Source: Eubacteriales bacterium (GTDB lineage: Bacteria; Bacillota; Clostridia; Saccharofermentanales; DTU023). From it: a stretch of 34,019 nt of DNA. The DNA is taken from positions 1 through 34,019 of the forward strand of contig JAQWBU010000007.1 of NCBI GenBank assembly GCA_028706195.1. Direction: 5' to 3'. The notes beneath the pieces are model-generated. The model saw nothing but the letters and a program-made list of their open reading frames with translations. It was not told the DNA's origin and did no database searches. The position numbers and the translations under genes are program-made. This document shows, in pieces, positions 7,397 to 15,661 of the stretch (position 1 is the stretch's first letter; each line of letters opens with the position of its first letter).

Positions 7397-9235
7397 CTAC
7401 TCTTCGTCACTGCCTACGTCTTTGAAGTCAGCATCATAAGTGCCGGGCTCATTATCCGCTGCAGGACCGTCAGGCTGCTGTGTCTGTTGCTGTTGGGCTG
7501 ACTGCTGGCTCAATTTTTCGGCAACTTTGTATAGCTCCTGATCCAAAGCATCACTGTCCGCCTTCATGGTATCAAAGTCATCGCTATCGTGGCTTTTCTT
7601 CAGTTTTTCCAAGGCTGCTGTTACTGCTTCGCGATCTTCGCCTTCATAGAGCTTGCCTGTTTCTTCATCTTCCAGCAGCCGCTCTGTTTGACGGATCTTG
7701 GTCTCCGCCTCGTTTTTGATCTGTACTTTCTCGGCGCGTTCCTTATCGGCTTCGGCGAATTCTTCCGCTTCTTTTATGGCCCGCTCTATATCGTCATCGC
7801 TCATGTTACTTGAAGCAGTAATGGTGATGTTTTGCTTGCGTTTGGTCGTCAGGTCGACAGCTGTGACATTGACAATGCCGTTCGCATCGATGTCAAAGCT
7901 TACTTCAATCTGAGGCACGCCGGCGCGAGCAGGCGGAATGCCGTCGAGGAAAAATCTGCCCAGAGTTCTGTTGTCAGCGGCCATGGGTCGCTCGCCCTGC
8001 AGTATATGGACCTCAACCTGAGTCTGATTGTCGGCAGCAGTGCTGAAAACTTGTTTTTTGCTGGTCGGGATTGTGGTGTTGCGCTCGATCATACGAGTCA
8101 TGACACCGCCCAGAGTTTCCAGACCCAATGACAAGGGGGTGACATCCAGCAGGACCATCTCGTCAACATCACCGGACAGGATACCTCCCTGGATAGCTGC
8201 GCCCAAGGCCACACACTCGTCCGGGTTGATGCCCTTGTATGGCTCTTTGTTGAAGAAATTTTTCACTGCTTCCTGAACTGCTGGTATGCGAGTTGAACCA
8301 CCGACCAGGAGAATCTTGTCAATCTCGGCCGGCTGTAATCCGGCATCCTTCATGGCCGTGGATACGGGAGTCATAGTTGCTTCGACCAGATCTCTGGTCA
8401 TGTCGTCAAATTTCGCGCGGGTCAGATCCAGGTCCAGGTGCTTGGGACCATCTTCCCCTGATGAAATGTAAGGCAGGCTGATATTGCTTGTCAGCACGCT
8501 GGATAGTTCGATTTTCGCCTTTTCAGCGGCATCACGCAGACGCTGCACGGCAAACTTGTCTTTCGAAAGATCGATACCTTCGTTGTTTTTCATTTCCTGA
8601 ATCATCCAGTCAACGATGCGGTTGTCAAAGTCATCGCCGCCCAGTTTGGTGTTACCCGAGGTAGATTTAACATCAAAAACACCATCACCGAGTTCCAGGA
8701 TAGATACGTCGAAAGTTCCGCCGCCCAGGTCATAAATCAGTATTGTCTGATTTTCTTCTTTTTCCAGGCCATAGGCTAATGAAGCTGCGGTCGGTTCGTT
8801 AATAATACGATCCACTTGCAGCCCGGCGATACGTCCGGCATCTTTCGTTGCCTGACGTTGTGAGTCTGAAAAATATGCAGGAACCGTAACGACAGCTTTG
8901 GTTACGGTTTCGCCCAGATAAGCCTCTGCGTCAGCCTTCAACTTTTGCAAAATCATTGCTGATATCTCAGGTGGTGTATAAGCTTTGCCATCGATCATAT
9001 GTTTATTGTTAGAACCCATCTCACGCTTGATTGATGTAATTGTGCGATCCGGGTTACGTTGTGCTTGGTTTTTGGCTACTTGGCCAACCAGACGTTCACC
9101 TTCTTTGGTGAAAGCCACAACCGACGGGGTCGTACGTTGTCCTTCGGCGTTAGGAATAATAACTGCCTCGCCGCCTTCCATAACGGAGACAACTGAGTTG
9201 GTTGTACCTAAGTCAATTCCGATAATTTTTGCCAT
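7397..9235 (-). CDS. dnaK: Molecular chaperone DnaK (Hsp70)
   Basis: ATP-dependent Hsp70 of 612 residues. The N-terminal ATPase domain (about 1-365) shows [10 protein letters not shown] at 5-14, the phosphate-2 motif [12 protein letters not shown] and [12 protein letters not shown]. The substrate-binding domain includes [12 protein letters not shown], and the C-terminus is the usual Gln-rich, acidic tail ([11 protein letters not shown] then SDEE). It lacks the roughly 24-residue ATPase-domain insertion of Gram-negative DnaK, as expected for Bacillota. ATG 9235 follows AGAGGA at 6 nt. It is third in hrcA-grpE-dnaK-dnaJ, 47 bp after grpE, under the CIRCE-controlled promoter at 11154-11182. Confidence 0.98.
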   Translation of the reverse strand: MAKIIGIDLGTTNSVVSVMEGGEAVIIPNAEGQRTTPSVVAFTKEGERLVGQVAKNQAQRNPDRTITSIKREMGSNNKHMIDGKAYTPPEISAMILQKLKADAEAYLGETVTKAVVTVPAYFSDSQRQATKDAGRIAGLQVDRIINEPTAASLAYGLEKEENQTILIYDLGGGTFDVSILELGDGVFDVKSTSGNTKLGGDDFDNRIVDWMIQEMKNNEGIDLSKDKFAVQRLRDAAEKAKIELSSVLTSNISLPYISSGEDGPKHLDLDLTRAKFDDMTRDLVEATMTPVSTAMKDAGLQPAEIDKILLVGGSTRIPAVQEAVKNFFNKEPYKGINPDECVALGAAIQGGILSGDVDEMVLLDVTPLSLGLETLGGVMTRMIERNTTIPTSKKQVFSTAADNQTQVEVHILQGERPMAADNRTLGRFFLDGIPPARAGVPQIEVSFDIDANGIVNVTAVDLTTKRKQNITITASSNMSDDDIERAIKEAEEFAEADKERAEKVQIKNEAETKIRQTERLLEDEETGKLYEGEDREAVTAALEKLKKSHDSDDFDTMKADSDALDQELYKVAEKLSQQSAQQQQTQQPDGPAADNEPGTYDADFKDVGSDEE

Positions 9236-9282
9236 ATAAATTCCTCTTTCTTATCTGATATCTAAATTCTGAAATCGCTGAG

Positions 9283-9870
9283 TTAATTCGCTACTTTCAC
9301 CATACTGTGACGTATGACGCGATCTCCTCTTTTGTATCCTTTTTGAAATACTTCGACTATTTCGTTCTCACCGGCGTTTTCATCTTCGACGCTCATAACC
9401 GCCTGATGCAAAGTCGGGTCAAACTTCTCTCCCAAAGCTTTTATTTCTTCAACACCCACCTTGTTGAGTGCGTTAATTAACTGTTTATATATTAAACTTA
9501 TCCCGGTAGCTTCGGACTCGGAAATTTCTTTCTTCGTCTCGCCTTCTATACTAAGTGCGCTGTCAAAACTGTCGAGAACAGGCAGCAGTTCGCATACTAC
9601 TGCGCAGGTTGCTTCCTGGAATAAAGATTCAAGCTCGGTTTTCGAGCGACGGCGATAATTTTCGTATTCTGCCGCAATGCGCAAATATCGGTCTTCCCAG
9701 TCACTTGCCTGCTCTTTCTCTATTTCCGGAGCCTCGGTATCCGCTTCTGCAATCAAATCCGGACTATCCGCTGAAAGATCTTCCGACTCCGGAATCTGCT
9801 GCTCCAAAATCTCAGTCTCTGTTCCCGAGTTGATCTCGGCAGAATCATTTTTCTTCTTAGATTTGCTCAT
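9283..9870 (-). CDS. grpE: Nucleotide exchange factor GrpE
   Basis: Homodimeric exchange factor that releases ADP from DnaK. It has 195 residues: a charged, low-complexity N-terminus to about residue 60, a long coiled coil containing RYLRIAAEYENYRRR, and a beta domain with GEKFDPTLHQAVM and the C-terminal GYKRGDRVIRHSMVKV signature. The start is the ATG at 9868-9870, 6 nt after AAGGAG. A GTG seven codons upstream is in frame but lies ahead of that ribosome site and is rejected. It sits between hrcA (94-bp gap) and dnaK (47-bp gap). Confidence 0.95.
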   Translation of the reverse strand: MSKSKKKNDSAEINSGTETEILEQQIPESEDLSADSPDLIAEADTEAPEIEKEQASDWEDRYLRIAAEYENYRRRSKTELESLFQEATCAVVCELLPVLDSFDSALSIEGETKKEISESEATGISLIYKQLINALNKVGVEEIKALGEKFDPTLHQAVMSVEDENAGENEIVEVFQKGYKRGDRVIRHSMVKVAN

Positions 9871-9923
9871 TAAATACTCCTTATCTCCCACTACATTATA
9901 TTAATCCGCTTGAGTCATCCTCC

Positions 9924-9953
9924 GGTGCCTTGCATACTTTTGTGCCTGGCACC
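9924..9953. repeat. Nested palindrome in the hrcA-grpE gap
   Basis: GGTGCC (9924-9929) pairs with GGCACC (9948-9953), and GTGCCTGGCAC (9942-9952) is itself a short palindrome. It lies immediately after the hrcA stop codon. It has no T-tract on the minus strand, so it is not an obvious terminator. It might be an mRNA processing hairpin. Low-confidence structural note. Confidence 0.3.
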
Positions 9954-9964
9954 AAATTATGCAG

Positions 9965-11098
9965 TTAACGATCCAGCTCCAGTTCTTCAGATGTCTCTGA
10001 CAGGGTTTTGTTGATGAACTGAATTTGTGAAATTATTTCTCCATAACGCATACGTTTAGGCCCGATTACCGCCAGCTGACCGGAAATATTGTCGGAAAAA
10101 CGATACACGGTAGATATGAATGACATATCCTCAAGTCCCTTTAAAACAATTTCCTGGCCAATACGGAGCATGTAAGCATCTTTTTTCTGTTTCTTAGCTC
10201 CGGCTGTCTTCTTGTCGGCAGCAGAAACTGTCTCATCAGCTATGTCAGCCTGATCAGTTTGCGCCTCTTTGGCATCTTCTTCCTTTTGCATATCGCTCAT
10301 GTAGCCGGCTACAATTTGGGGTTTGTTAATAGCGTGAAAAAATCGCTGCGCTCTGTCAATGTCCTGAAATTCAGGCTGTCCAAGCAGGCGATGTGAACCG
10401 TCTATATAAACATCAAGATTATCCATTTGCTTGATACTGGTATAGGTTTCAAATGCAACCTGATTGAGTAAAGGTTCCGGTATATCAGTATCTTCAGCCG
10501 CTGCGGTGACCATGACGAGGGTAATATCGTTGAGCGGTTTTCCCTTGACAGCACTTTCTACAGCTTTGCCGATACGATTCAACTGTTCTGCATCCAAGAG
10601 GTCAGGAACGCGAATCAGACGATCGTGCACAATGCCCGCCGAGATCACTATGACCACCAGCGCGGATCCCGGTTCTATCATCAATATTTTCAACTGTTGT
10701 ATATTGGCGAAACTAAAATCCGGAGACAAAGCTACGGAAACAAAGGCCGTCTGTTCTGAAAGATAGTCGGCCGCTCGAATAATCAGATCTGAAGCCTCAT
10801 CTATCTGCTGCTCCAGATAATCACGAAATTCCGCCTGTTTTTTCAAAGGAACAGGAGGCAGTAACGGAAGATTTTCGACATATGCGCGATAACCTTTATC
10901 TGAAGGCACTCTGCCTGCGGAAGTATGAGGTTTTTCCAAATAGCCTTCTTCTTCCAGCCATGACATTACATTGCGCACTGTAGCGGAGGAAAGGTTAAGA
11001 TTATATTTATCTACCAGATACTTGGAACCGATCGGTTCGCAAATCTCTACGTAGCTGTTTACAATTGCCTGCAGAATCATTTTTGCACGGTTATCCAT
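9965..11098 (-). CDS. hrcA: Heat-inducible transcription repressor HrcA
   Basis: Repressor that binds CIRCE and shuts off the class I heat-shock operon; its own folding depends on GroE. The N-terminal winged-helix domain carries EPIGSKYLVDKYNLNLSSAT (21-40) and PHTSAGRVPSDKGYRAYV (57-74), and the GAF-like and dimerisation parts follow. The protein has 377 residues against about 340-350 for most homologues. The excess lies at residues 270-307, a charged Ala/Lys/Glu-rich insertion between SDMQKEEDAK and KKQKKDAYML. The start is ATG 11098, with a GGGGG ribosome site about 8 nt upstream. A perfect CIRCE lies 25 bp before the start codon, so the operon is autoregulated. Confidence 0.97.
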   Translation of the reverse strand: MDNRAKMILQAIVNSYVEICEPIGSKYLVDKYNLNLSSATVRNVMSWLEEEGYLEKPHTSAGRVPSDKGYRAYVENLPLLPPVPLKKQAEFRDYLEQQIDEASDLIIRAADYLSEQTAFVSVALSPDFSFANIQQLKILMIEPGSALVVIVISAGIVHDRLIRVPDLLDAEQLNRIGKAVESAVKGKPLNDITLVMVTAAAEDTDIPEPLLNQVAFETYTSIKQMDNLDVYIDGSHRLLGQPEFQDIDRAQRFFHAINKPQIVAGYMSDMQKEEDAKEAQTDQADIADETVSAADKKTAGAKKQKKDAYMLRIGQEIVLKGLEDMSFISTVYRFSDNISGQLAVIGPKRMRYGEIISQIQFINKTLSETSEELELDR

Positions 11099-11122
11099 AA
11101 ACTTTTCCCCCTTTTCAAAATA

Positions 11123-11149
11123 TTAGCACTCGACGCCTTCGAGTGCTAA
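11123..11149 (-). promoter_or_regulatory. CIRCE operator (HrcA binding site)
   Basis: TTAGCACTC (11123-11131), nine bases, then GAGTGCTAA (11141-11149) match the CIRCE consensus TTAGCACTC-N9-GAGTGCTAA at all 18 positions. It starts 4 bp past the -10 box of the promoter at 11154-11182, so HrcA bound here would block the transcription start. No second CIRCE is seen in the window. Confidence 0.97.
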
Positions 11150-11153
11150 ACAT

Positions 11154-11182
11154 AATTTAACATTCACGCCACAGAGTGTCAA
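11154..11182 (-). promoter_or_regulatory. Sigma-A-type promoter of the hrcA operon
   Basis: On the minus strand a perfect -35 TTGACA (11177-11182) is followed after 17 bp by a -10 TAAATT (11154-11159, 4 of 6 matches), directly upstream of CIRCE. This is the standard class I heat-shock layout. The 152-bp gap between hemW and hrcA holds this promoter, CIRCE and the hrcA ribosome site. Confidence 0.85.
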
Positions 11183-11250
11183 CGCAATAAAGAAAACAAA
11201 AATGGCGCATTATGAAGTCAATTTGAAGTCTCCTTCGCATTGATGACTGA

Positions 11251-12444
11251 TCATACAAATTCACGAAATACGATGTTGCAAAAGTCCTCTCCTTTATGTG
11301 CCAGCCGCATAGTTTCACCATTGAAATCCACTAATCCCCGCTGACACAATTTTTCAATCTGAGATGCGAATAAAATTCGATAATCCCTACCATGATGATT
11401 CCGGAAATCCTCAGCATTTACTCCGGCCAGCAGCCGCAATCCCAGCAGCATGCTTTCGCGCATAGCTTCTTCATCGGAAATGATCTCTGTGATATTGTTC
11501 TCTGAGAAAGGACCCTCTTCCTGAACAGATTTCACCCAAGTACTTAGGGATGCAGGATTACTGCGACGAATGCCAGCCAGATAGCTGCTGGCAGCCGGAC
11601 CCGCTGCCAGATAAGGTTCTGCCCGCCAATATACAGTGTTGTGGCGTGACTCAAAAGAATCCAAAGCGAAATTGCTTATTTCGTAGTGCTGGAAGCCCCT
11701 GCCAATGAGTGTATCTCTAATCCTGTGAAACATCTGTCTTTCAAGGAGATCATCCGGAAAGCGTTCAGGGTTTTCTGCCTGCATTTTCGCAAAGCGGGTA
11801 TTGTGCGCGACATCCAGAGCATAGCAGGAAATATGTGCCAAAGGCAGACTGTCAATGAAGTTCAGGGTGTCTTCGACATCAGACATTGTGGCGTCGGGAA
11901 GACCGCTAATCAGGTCCGCAGATATATTGCGAAACCCGGCCTGATGAGCATAGTTAAATGCGTGATACGCATCTTCTCTGGTATGCCTTCGCCCCAACAC
12001 TTGAAGGAGTCTATCGGAAGCGCTCTGCAGACCCATACTGAGACGATTGATACCTGCTTCCAACCAGTCTGCAGCGATTCTCTTCGAATTAAGCTGTTCC
12101 GGATTTGCCTCCAGTGTGATCTCAGCATCCTCATCTATTCCGAATAGTTCCCGACAAAGATCAAGTTCCTCAGAGAGGAACTTGACCGGGACTAAGGATG
12201 GAGTGCCACCCCCATAGTAAATTGTCTTTAATGATTGTATCTCAAGGCCTGCCGCTTCTGACTCGGAAGCCAGACGCTGGAGTTCCAATTTGATCGTTTC
12301 ATGCCACCGATGCAACTGTTCGCTGTTTGCAGAGCTGATGCTGTAAAAATCACAATAATGGCACTTGCTCTGACAGAAAGGTACATGAATATAGAGCGAG
12401 CTGACAGTTCCTGTCAGCGAATTCGGTATTTCCTCCTGCAGCAT
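11251..12444 (-). CDS. hemW: Heme chaperone HemW (HemN-like radical SAM protein)
   Basis: Radical SAM protein of the HemW family, which binds heme and hands it to target proteins; it was formerly annotated as anaerobic coproporphyrinogen oxidase. The [4Fe-4S] motif is C24-x3-C28-x2-C31 (CQSKCHYCDF), followed by the SAM-binding YYGGGTPS segment, GLQSASD and the C-terminal HemN-type domain. The HemW-specific CxxxCxxC lacks the fourth Cys of true HemN. The ATG at 12442-12444 is chosen, 7 bp after the SPFH gene stop with a weak AAGAAG site. An in-frame ATG at 12495 would overlap that gene and has no ribosome site. The hemW-hrcA order is the usual Bacillota neighbourhood, but lepA, often upstream, is replaced here by the SPFH/NfeD pair. 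Confidence 0.9.
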   Translation of the reverse strand: MLQEEIPNSLTGTVSSLYIHVPFCQSKCHYCDFYSISSANSEQLHRWHETIKLELQRLASESEAAGLEIQSLKTIYYGGGTPSLVPVKFLSEELDLCRELFGIDEDAEITLEANPEQLNSKRIAADWLEAGINRLSMGLQSASDRLLQVLGRRHTREDAYHAFNYAHQAGFRNISADLISGLPDATMSDVEDTLNFIDSLPLAHISCYALDVAHNTRFAKMQAENPERFPDDLLERQMFHRIRDTLIGRGFQHYEISNFALDSFESRHNTVYWRAEPYLAAGPAASSYLAGIRRSNPASLSTWVKSVQEEGPFSENNITEIISDEEAMRESMLLGLRLLAGVNAEDFRNHHGRDYRILFASQIEKLCQRGLVDFNGETMRLAHKGEDFCNIVFREFV

Positions 12445-12451
12445 TATCTTC

Positions 12452-13438
12452 TTAATCACGCCATGACTGTTTGTCCTGTGACTGGCTGTCCTCATACTTG
12501 CCGGAAGTATCGATATCAGTCAACATTTCTTTCACAGACACCGCTAATCCGGCCAGGCTTTGCATGTCCGAAGGAATTATTATCTTGGTAGCGCGGCCGT
12601 CAGCGACCTTTACAAAGGTGTCCAGGCTCTTCAGTGCGATCAGTGAATCATCTGCCTGCACGTCTTTAATCATCTTTAAACCTTTTGCTGTGGCAGCCTG
12701 CACGTTCAGGATAGCCTGAGCCTGACCGTCTGATTCTCTGATGGCAGTTTCCTTCATAGCATCGGCCCGCAGTATAGCTGCCTCTTTATCGCCTTCAGCA
12801 ACACGAATTGCAGCTTCTTTCTGACCTTCAGCAATCAGGATTTTCTCACGCTTTTCGCGCTCAGCCTTCATCTGACGTTCCATTGCATTCTGGATGTCCT
12901 GAGGAGGCAAAATGTTTTTCAGCTCGACACGATTCACCTTTATACCCCAGGGGTCGGTAGCTTCGTCCAAGGTTACACGCATGCGTGTATTGATTACATC
13001 ACGTGAAGTCAGCGTTTCATCCAGTTCCAGATCACCTATGATGTTACGCAAAGTGGTTGCTGTCAGGTTTTCGATAGCCATAATCGGGTTTTCAATACCA
13101 TAGCTGTAAAGCACAGGATCCATGACCTGATAAAAGATAACCGTGTCAATTTGCATCGTAACGTTATCTTTAGTAATAACGGGCTGAGGCGGAAAATCCG
13201 CAACCCTTTCTTTCAGTGAAATCCGGCGGGCTACGCGGTCAATGAAAGGCACCTTCATGTGGATGCCTGATTGCCAGGTAGATTGATAGGTACCCAGACG
13301 TTCAATTACAAAGACGTTGGCCTGTGGCACAACACGTACGTTCTTGATCAGAATCAGGAAAATAAAAAGAATAACTGCCACTAATGCAATAATTTCCCCG
13401 AGATTTGCAGTTTGAAGTACTGTGTAAATCAAAGTCAT
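12452..13438 (-). CDS. SPFH/Band 7 (stomatin/QmcA-type) membrane protein
   Basis: Prokaryotic stomatin-like protein, 328 residues. An N-terminal membrane segment (about 14-33) is followed by the SPFH/Band 7 domain (about 35-190), including VPQANVFVIERLGTY and NRVELKNILPP. A long helical, coiled-coil region follows (about 190-245) with repeated EGxKEAAI units, then a C-terminal oligomerisation part. Such proteins form ring-like membrane microdomain scaffolds and are commonly paired with NfeD, which is the preceding gene in this transcription unit (152-bp gap with a strong hairpin). ATG 13438 follows GGGAG by 6 nt. The exact cellular role is unknown. Confidence 0.9.
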   Translation of the reverse strand: MTLIYTVLQTANLGEIIALVAVILFIFLILIKNVRVVPQANVFVIERLGTYQSTWQSGIHMKVPFIDRVARRISLKERVADFPPQPVITKDNVTMQIDTVIFYQVMDPVLYSYGIENPIMAIENLTATTLRNIIGDLELDETLTSRDVINTRMRVTLDEATDPWGIKVNRVELKNILPPQDIQNAMERQMKAEREKREKILIAEGQKEAAIRVAEGDKEAAILRADAMKETAIRESDGQAQAILNVQAATAKGLKMIKDVQADDSLIALKSLDTFVKVADGRATKIIIPSDMQSLAGLAVSVKEMLTDIDTSGKYEDSQSQDKQSWRD

Positions 13439-13466
13439 AATAAGCTCCCTAATTTCTATTGCTGCT

Positions 13467-13496
13467 GTCTGCTTTGAGTTTATAACTCAAGCAGAC
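13467..13496 (-). other. Strong hairpin between nfeD and the SPFH gene
   Basis: A 14-nt arm (13467-13480, starting GTCTGC) pairs with a 13-nt arm (13484-13496, ending GCAGAC) with one bulged T and a 3-nt loop. There is no T-run on the minus strand after it. It could limit 3' decay of nfeD mRNA or define a processing point between the two genes. The remainder of the 152-bp gap shows no gene or promoter I can support. Confidence 0.45.
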
Positions 13497-13590
13497 TGTC
13501 TGCTGGTTCAATACTAAGTTTATATCCGGATGTTTTTTCGTTACGATACCTCCATTACGGACTTGCTGCGGTATCTGCTCTCCGTTTTGC

Positions 13591-14121
13591 TTAGTGATTT
13601 GATTCTTCATGGTCTAACTCAGCCTGCTCTCCCCGGGTTTTCCTCTGATGGCGTCTGACAACTGCTTTAACTCCTCTGATGGTTACAATAAGAACCTCAG
13701 CGCCCGGTTCGATGACATCTTCTTCATCTTCAGCGCGGGCACTCCAGATCTGGTTGCCCACACGGATTAAGCCGCGTCCTACTTCGGTGTCAACGGTTTC
13801 GGTCACAATACCTACTTGTCCAATGATACGATCTGCATTGGTTGCCACTGTTCTGCCGCCGTTTTTCATATATTTGGGCCTGATTACGAAAATAAAAATC
13901 AGCAAACCTATTACAGCCGCTGAGAAGAAAATCACTAACTGTAAAGCCAGCGATGCCCCAAGCAAACTGGCAACAACAGCAATTATGGCTGCTGCTATAA
14001 ACCAGATTGATACGAGATTGAGGGTGCTTATTTCTATAACGCTGGCCACCACAGCAATCAGCAGCCAAAATACCCAGTCGTTAATTCCGAGAATCGTTAT
14101 ATTCAGTAAAGAACTTAACAT
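13591..14121 (-). CDS. nfeD: NfeD-family membrane protein (short, protease-less form)
   Basis: 176-residue NfeD protein. Hydrophobic helices span about 15-82, followed by a C-terminal OB-fold domain (about 90-155) with the family pattern IIGQVGIVTETV and GLIRVGNQIWSARAE. The N-terminal ClpP-like protease domain of long NfeD is absent, so this is the short NfeD1b type. It presumably works with the stomatin-like protein encoded next. The ribosome site is GAGGAG, 8-9 nt before ATG 14121. Three tandem 23-bp repeats lie immediately upstream. Confidence 0.88.
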   Translation of the reverse strand: MLSSLLNITILGINDWVFWLLIAVVASVIEISTLNLVSIWFIAAAIIAVVASLLGASLALQLVIFFSAAVIGLLIFIFVIRPKYMKNGGRTVATNADRIIGQVGIVTETVDTEVGRGLIRVGNQIWSARAEDEEDVIEPGAEVLIVTIRGVKAVVRRHQRKTRGEQAELDHEESNH

Positions 14122-14137
14122 GTTTAACTCTCCTCTT

Positions 14138-14205
14138 CTGTCTTGTCACGCGAATAATTTCTGTCTTGTCACGCGAATAATTTCTGTCTTGTCACGCGAA
14201 TAATT
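14138..14205. repeat. Three tandem copies of a 23-bp repeat
   Basis: The unit begins CTGTCTTGTCACGCGAATAA and ends TTT. Copies are at 14138-14160 and 14161-14183 (identical) and 14184-14205 (identical over 22 bases, diverging at the last). The array fills the gap between the M28-like gene stop and the nfeD ribosome site, and the third copy overlaps the M28 stop codon. On the minus strand each copy contains GTGACA, a -35-like hexamer, but no matching -10 is seen. Confidence 0.9.
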
Positions 14206-15544
14206 ATTGATCATAAACATAGTCTATGGGACCACGTCTGGCCAGTTGAACCAGTATAAAGGCAGTATTATTGATGCGCTTTGTCAGGCGATTATCATCA
14301 TAAGCCCTTGTATCCGCTGGCTCTTCTTTTTCGGTTCCGTTAGTTTCCGTGTTCGTGGCATCGCTTTCTGTTACAGCTGGCCATTCAATAACAGTATCTT
14401 CCTCTTCCAGCGTACGGAAGAATTCCTCCAGATAATCGCTTTCATCGAATAAGCTGCCGGAGATCATGCCGTTAGTCGGTGCGAAACGAGGGCTCGTGTT
14501 TTCCTGACCGAGGTCTTCTTTAGTAACATTATAGTCACCTGACTCAATGAATACGATCGGAATTCCTGCTCTATCAAACGGTGTGTGATCAGACTCAATT
14601 ACGGTCCATTCCCGGTAGAGTCCCAATTGTGTTGCTCCACCTCCCAGTGGAGAGTAAGGCATGAAATAATCGGACTGATTAGTATATACAGCATAACTGT
14701 TCTGTGTATTCAGCATGTAGTCAAAGAACACGTCCGTTACCTGATACAGTTTGCGGCGCATCTCGTAATCCTTCTCAGCTCCGGGCAAAACAGAATTTTG
14801 TCCTGCGTGAGCGTAGATCTTATCACCGGCATAGATCGGTCCGATGTTTACCATAGCATCGATCAGATTTATTTCACTATCGGATAAAGATTTAAGATAA
14901 GCTTTGGCACCTTCCTGTTTATAAGTTCCGGAGCCAAAGAACACAAAATAAATATCGTAACCCGGTTTTACCTGCAGCATTTGCTTTGCGGCCATCAAAA
15001 CTGCTGCAACACCTGATGCATTGTTGTGAATACCATCAGCCGTATTAGAAGGCACGTAGCCATTTTCATCAGCTTCAGGAGTGAATTCCGGCGTATCATA
15101 GTGAGCGCCGATAATCAGAATTCTGTCATCAATTTTTGCAGCTGCACTCTCCGATCGGTCTTGTTCGAACTGCGGAGAATAGCTAAAACCCTCTCCATTT
15201 ATTTTTGCTATGATGTTTTGTGATTCCGTTGGTACACCGGTCTTGTAAAAAGAGAAATCCTGTTTTTGCGGCGAGTATCCCATAAGTTTAAGCTGATCGA
15301 ATATAAACTGAGCAGCTCCTGCTTCTTCGTCTGATCCAGGAGTACGTCTGGAAAAATTATGGGCCAGTGTCTCTGCGAATTCTGCCCCGGCGGTACCGTA
15401 AGCGGCATCACGTGTCTTGGCTTCAGGCTCATCTGTCTGACAGGCAAACAAAGGCAGCGCCAGAAGTATCAGGGCTAAAACAAAACAAGTATAACGGATA
15501 ATGGATCCGGCTTTATTCAGGGGCAATGGTTTATCGAGTGACAC
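14204..15544 (-). CDS. M28-family lipoprotein, probably catalytically inactive
   Basis: A 446-residue exported lipoprotein: basic N-region, hydrophobic core and lipobox LFAC with the lipidated Cys at 35. The body (about 50-385) has the fold markers of M28 zinc aminopeptidases: GAHYD with H148 and D150, an NASGVA segment, and ESDHTPF with H320 followed by GIPIVF. However, the bridging Asp of DNASG is N174, the catalytic/ligand Glu pair is G206-T207 (FFGSGT in place of FGAEE), and the later Asp ligand (NLD) is G235. Most zinc ligands are thus absent, suggesting a binding or scaffold role rather than peptidase activity. Residues 390-417 are a low-complexity Thr/Glu-rich linker. The start is GTG at 15544 with a distant GGAG, so the exact start is uncertain. 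Confidence 0.8.
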   Translation of the reverse strand: MSLDKPLPLNKAGSIIRYTCFVLALILLALPLFACQTDEPEAKTRDAAYGTAGAEFAETLAHNFSRRTPGSDEEAGAAQFIFDQLKLMGYSPQKQDFSFYKTGVPTESQNIIAKINGEGFSYSPQFEQDRSESAAAKIDDRILIIGAHYDTPEFTPEADENGYVPSNTADGIHNNASGVAAVLMAAKQMLQVKPGYDIYFVFFGSGTYKQEGAKAYLKSLSDSEINLIDAMVNIGPIYAGDKIYAHAGQNSVLPGAEKDYEMRRKLYQVTDVFFDYMLNTQNSYAVYTNQSDYFMPYSPLGGGATQLGLYREWTVIESDHTPFDRAGIPIVFIESGDYNVTKEDLGQENTSPRFAPTNGMISGSLFDESDYLEEFFRTLEEEDTVIEWPAVTESDATNTETNGTEKEEPADTRAYDDNRLTKRINNTAFILVQLARRGPIDYVYDQ

Positions 15545-15603
15545 GAGGTCTCTAAACTCCTTTATATCTGCTATTTCCCTTTAATTTTAGCATACAATCA
15601 TTA

Positions 15604-15632
15604 TTGCTTCTTAAATGAAAAGACCCTATCAT
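15604..15632 (+). promoter_or_regulatory. Candidate promoter of the S11-like gene
   Basis: TTGCTT (15604-15609), a 17-bp spacer, then TATCAT (15627-15632), which has 5 of 6 matches to the -10 consensus. The -35 box is weak. It lies 30 bp before the start codon of the plus-strand gene, in the 117-bp divergent gap shared with the M28-like gene. Confidence 0.35.
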
Positions 15633-15661
15633 TATCTTGTACCAGTTGAAAGGGCGCTGTA

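Noticed and set aside
9871-9891. GTG start seven codons upstream for GrpE
   Set aside because: It precedes the AAGGAG site that serves the ATG at 9870.
12445-12495. Longer HemW start at 12495
   Set aside because: It would overlap the SPFH gene, has no ribosome site, and the extra 17 residues do not resemble HemW N-termini.
14138-14205. CRISPR array
   Set aside because: The copies are directly adjacent with no spacers, only three units, and no cas genes are near; it is a plain tandem repeat.
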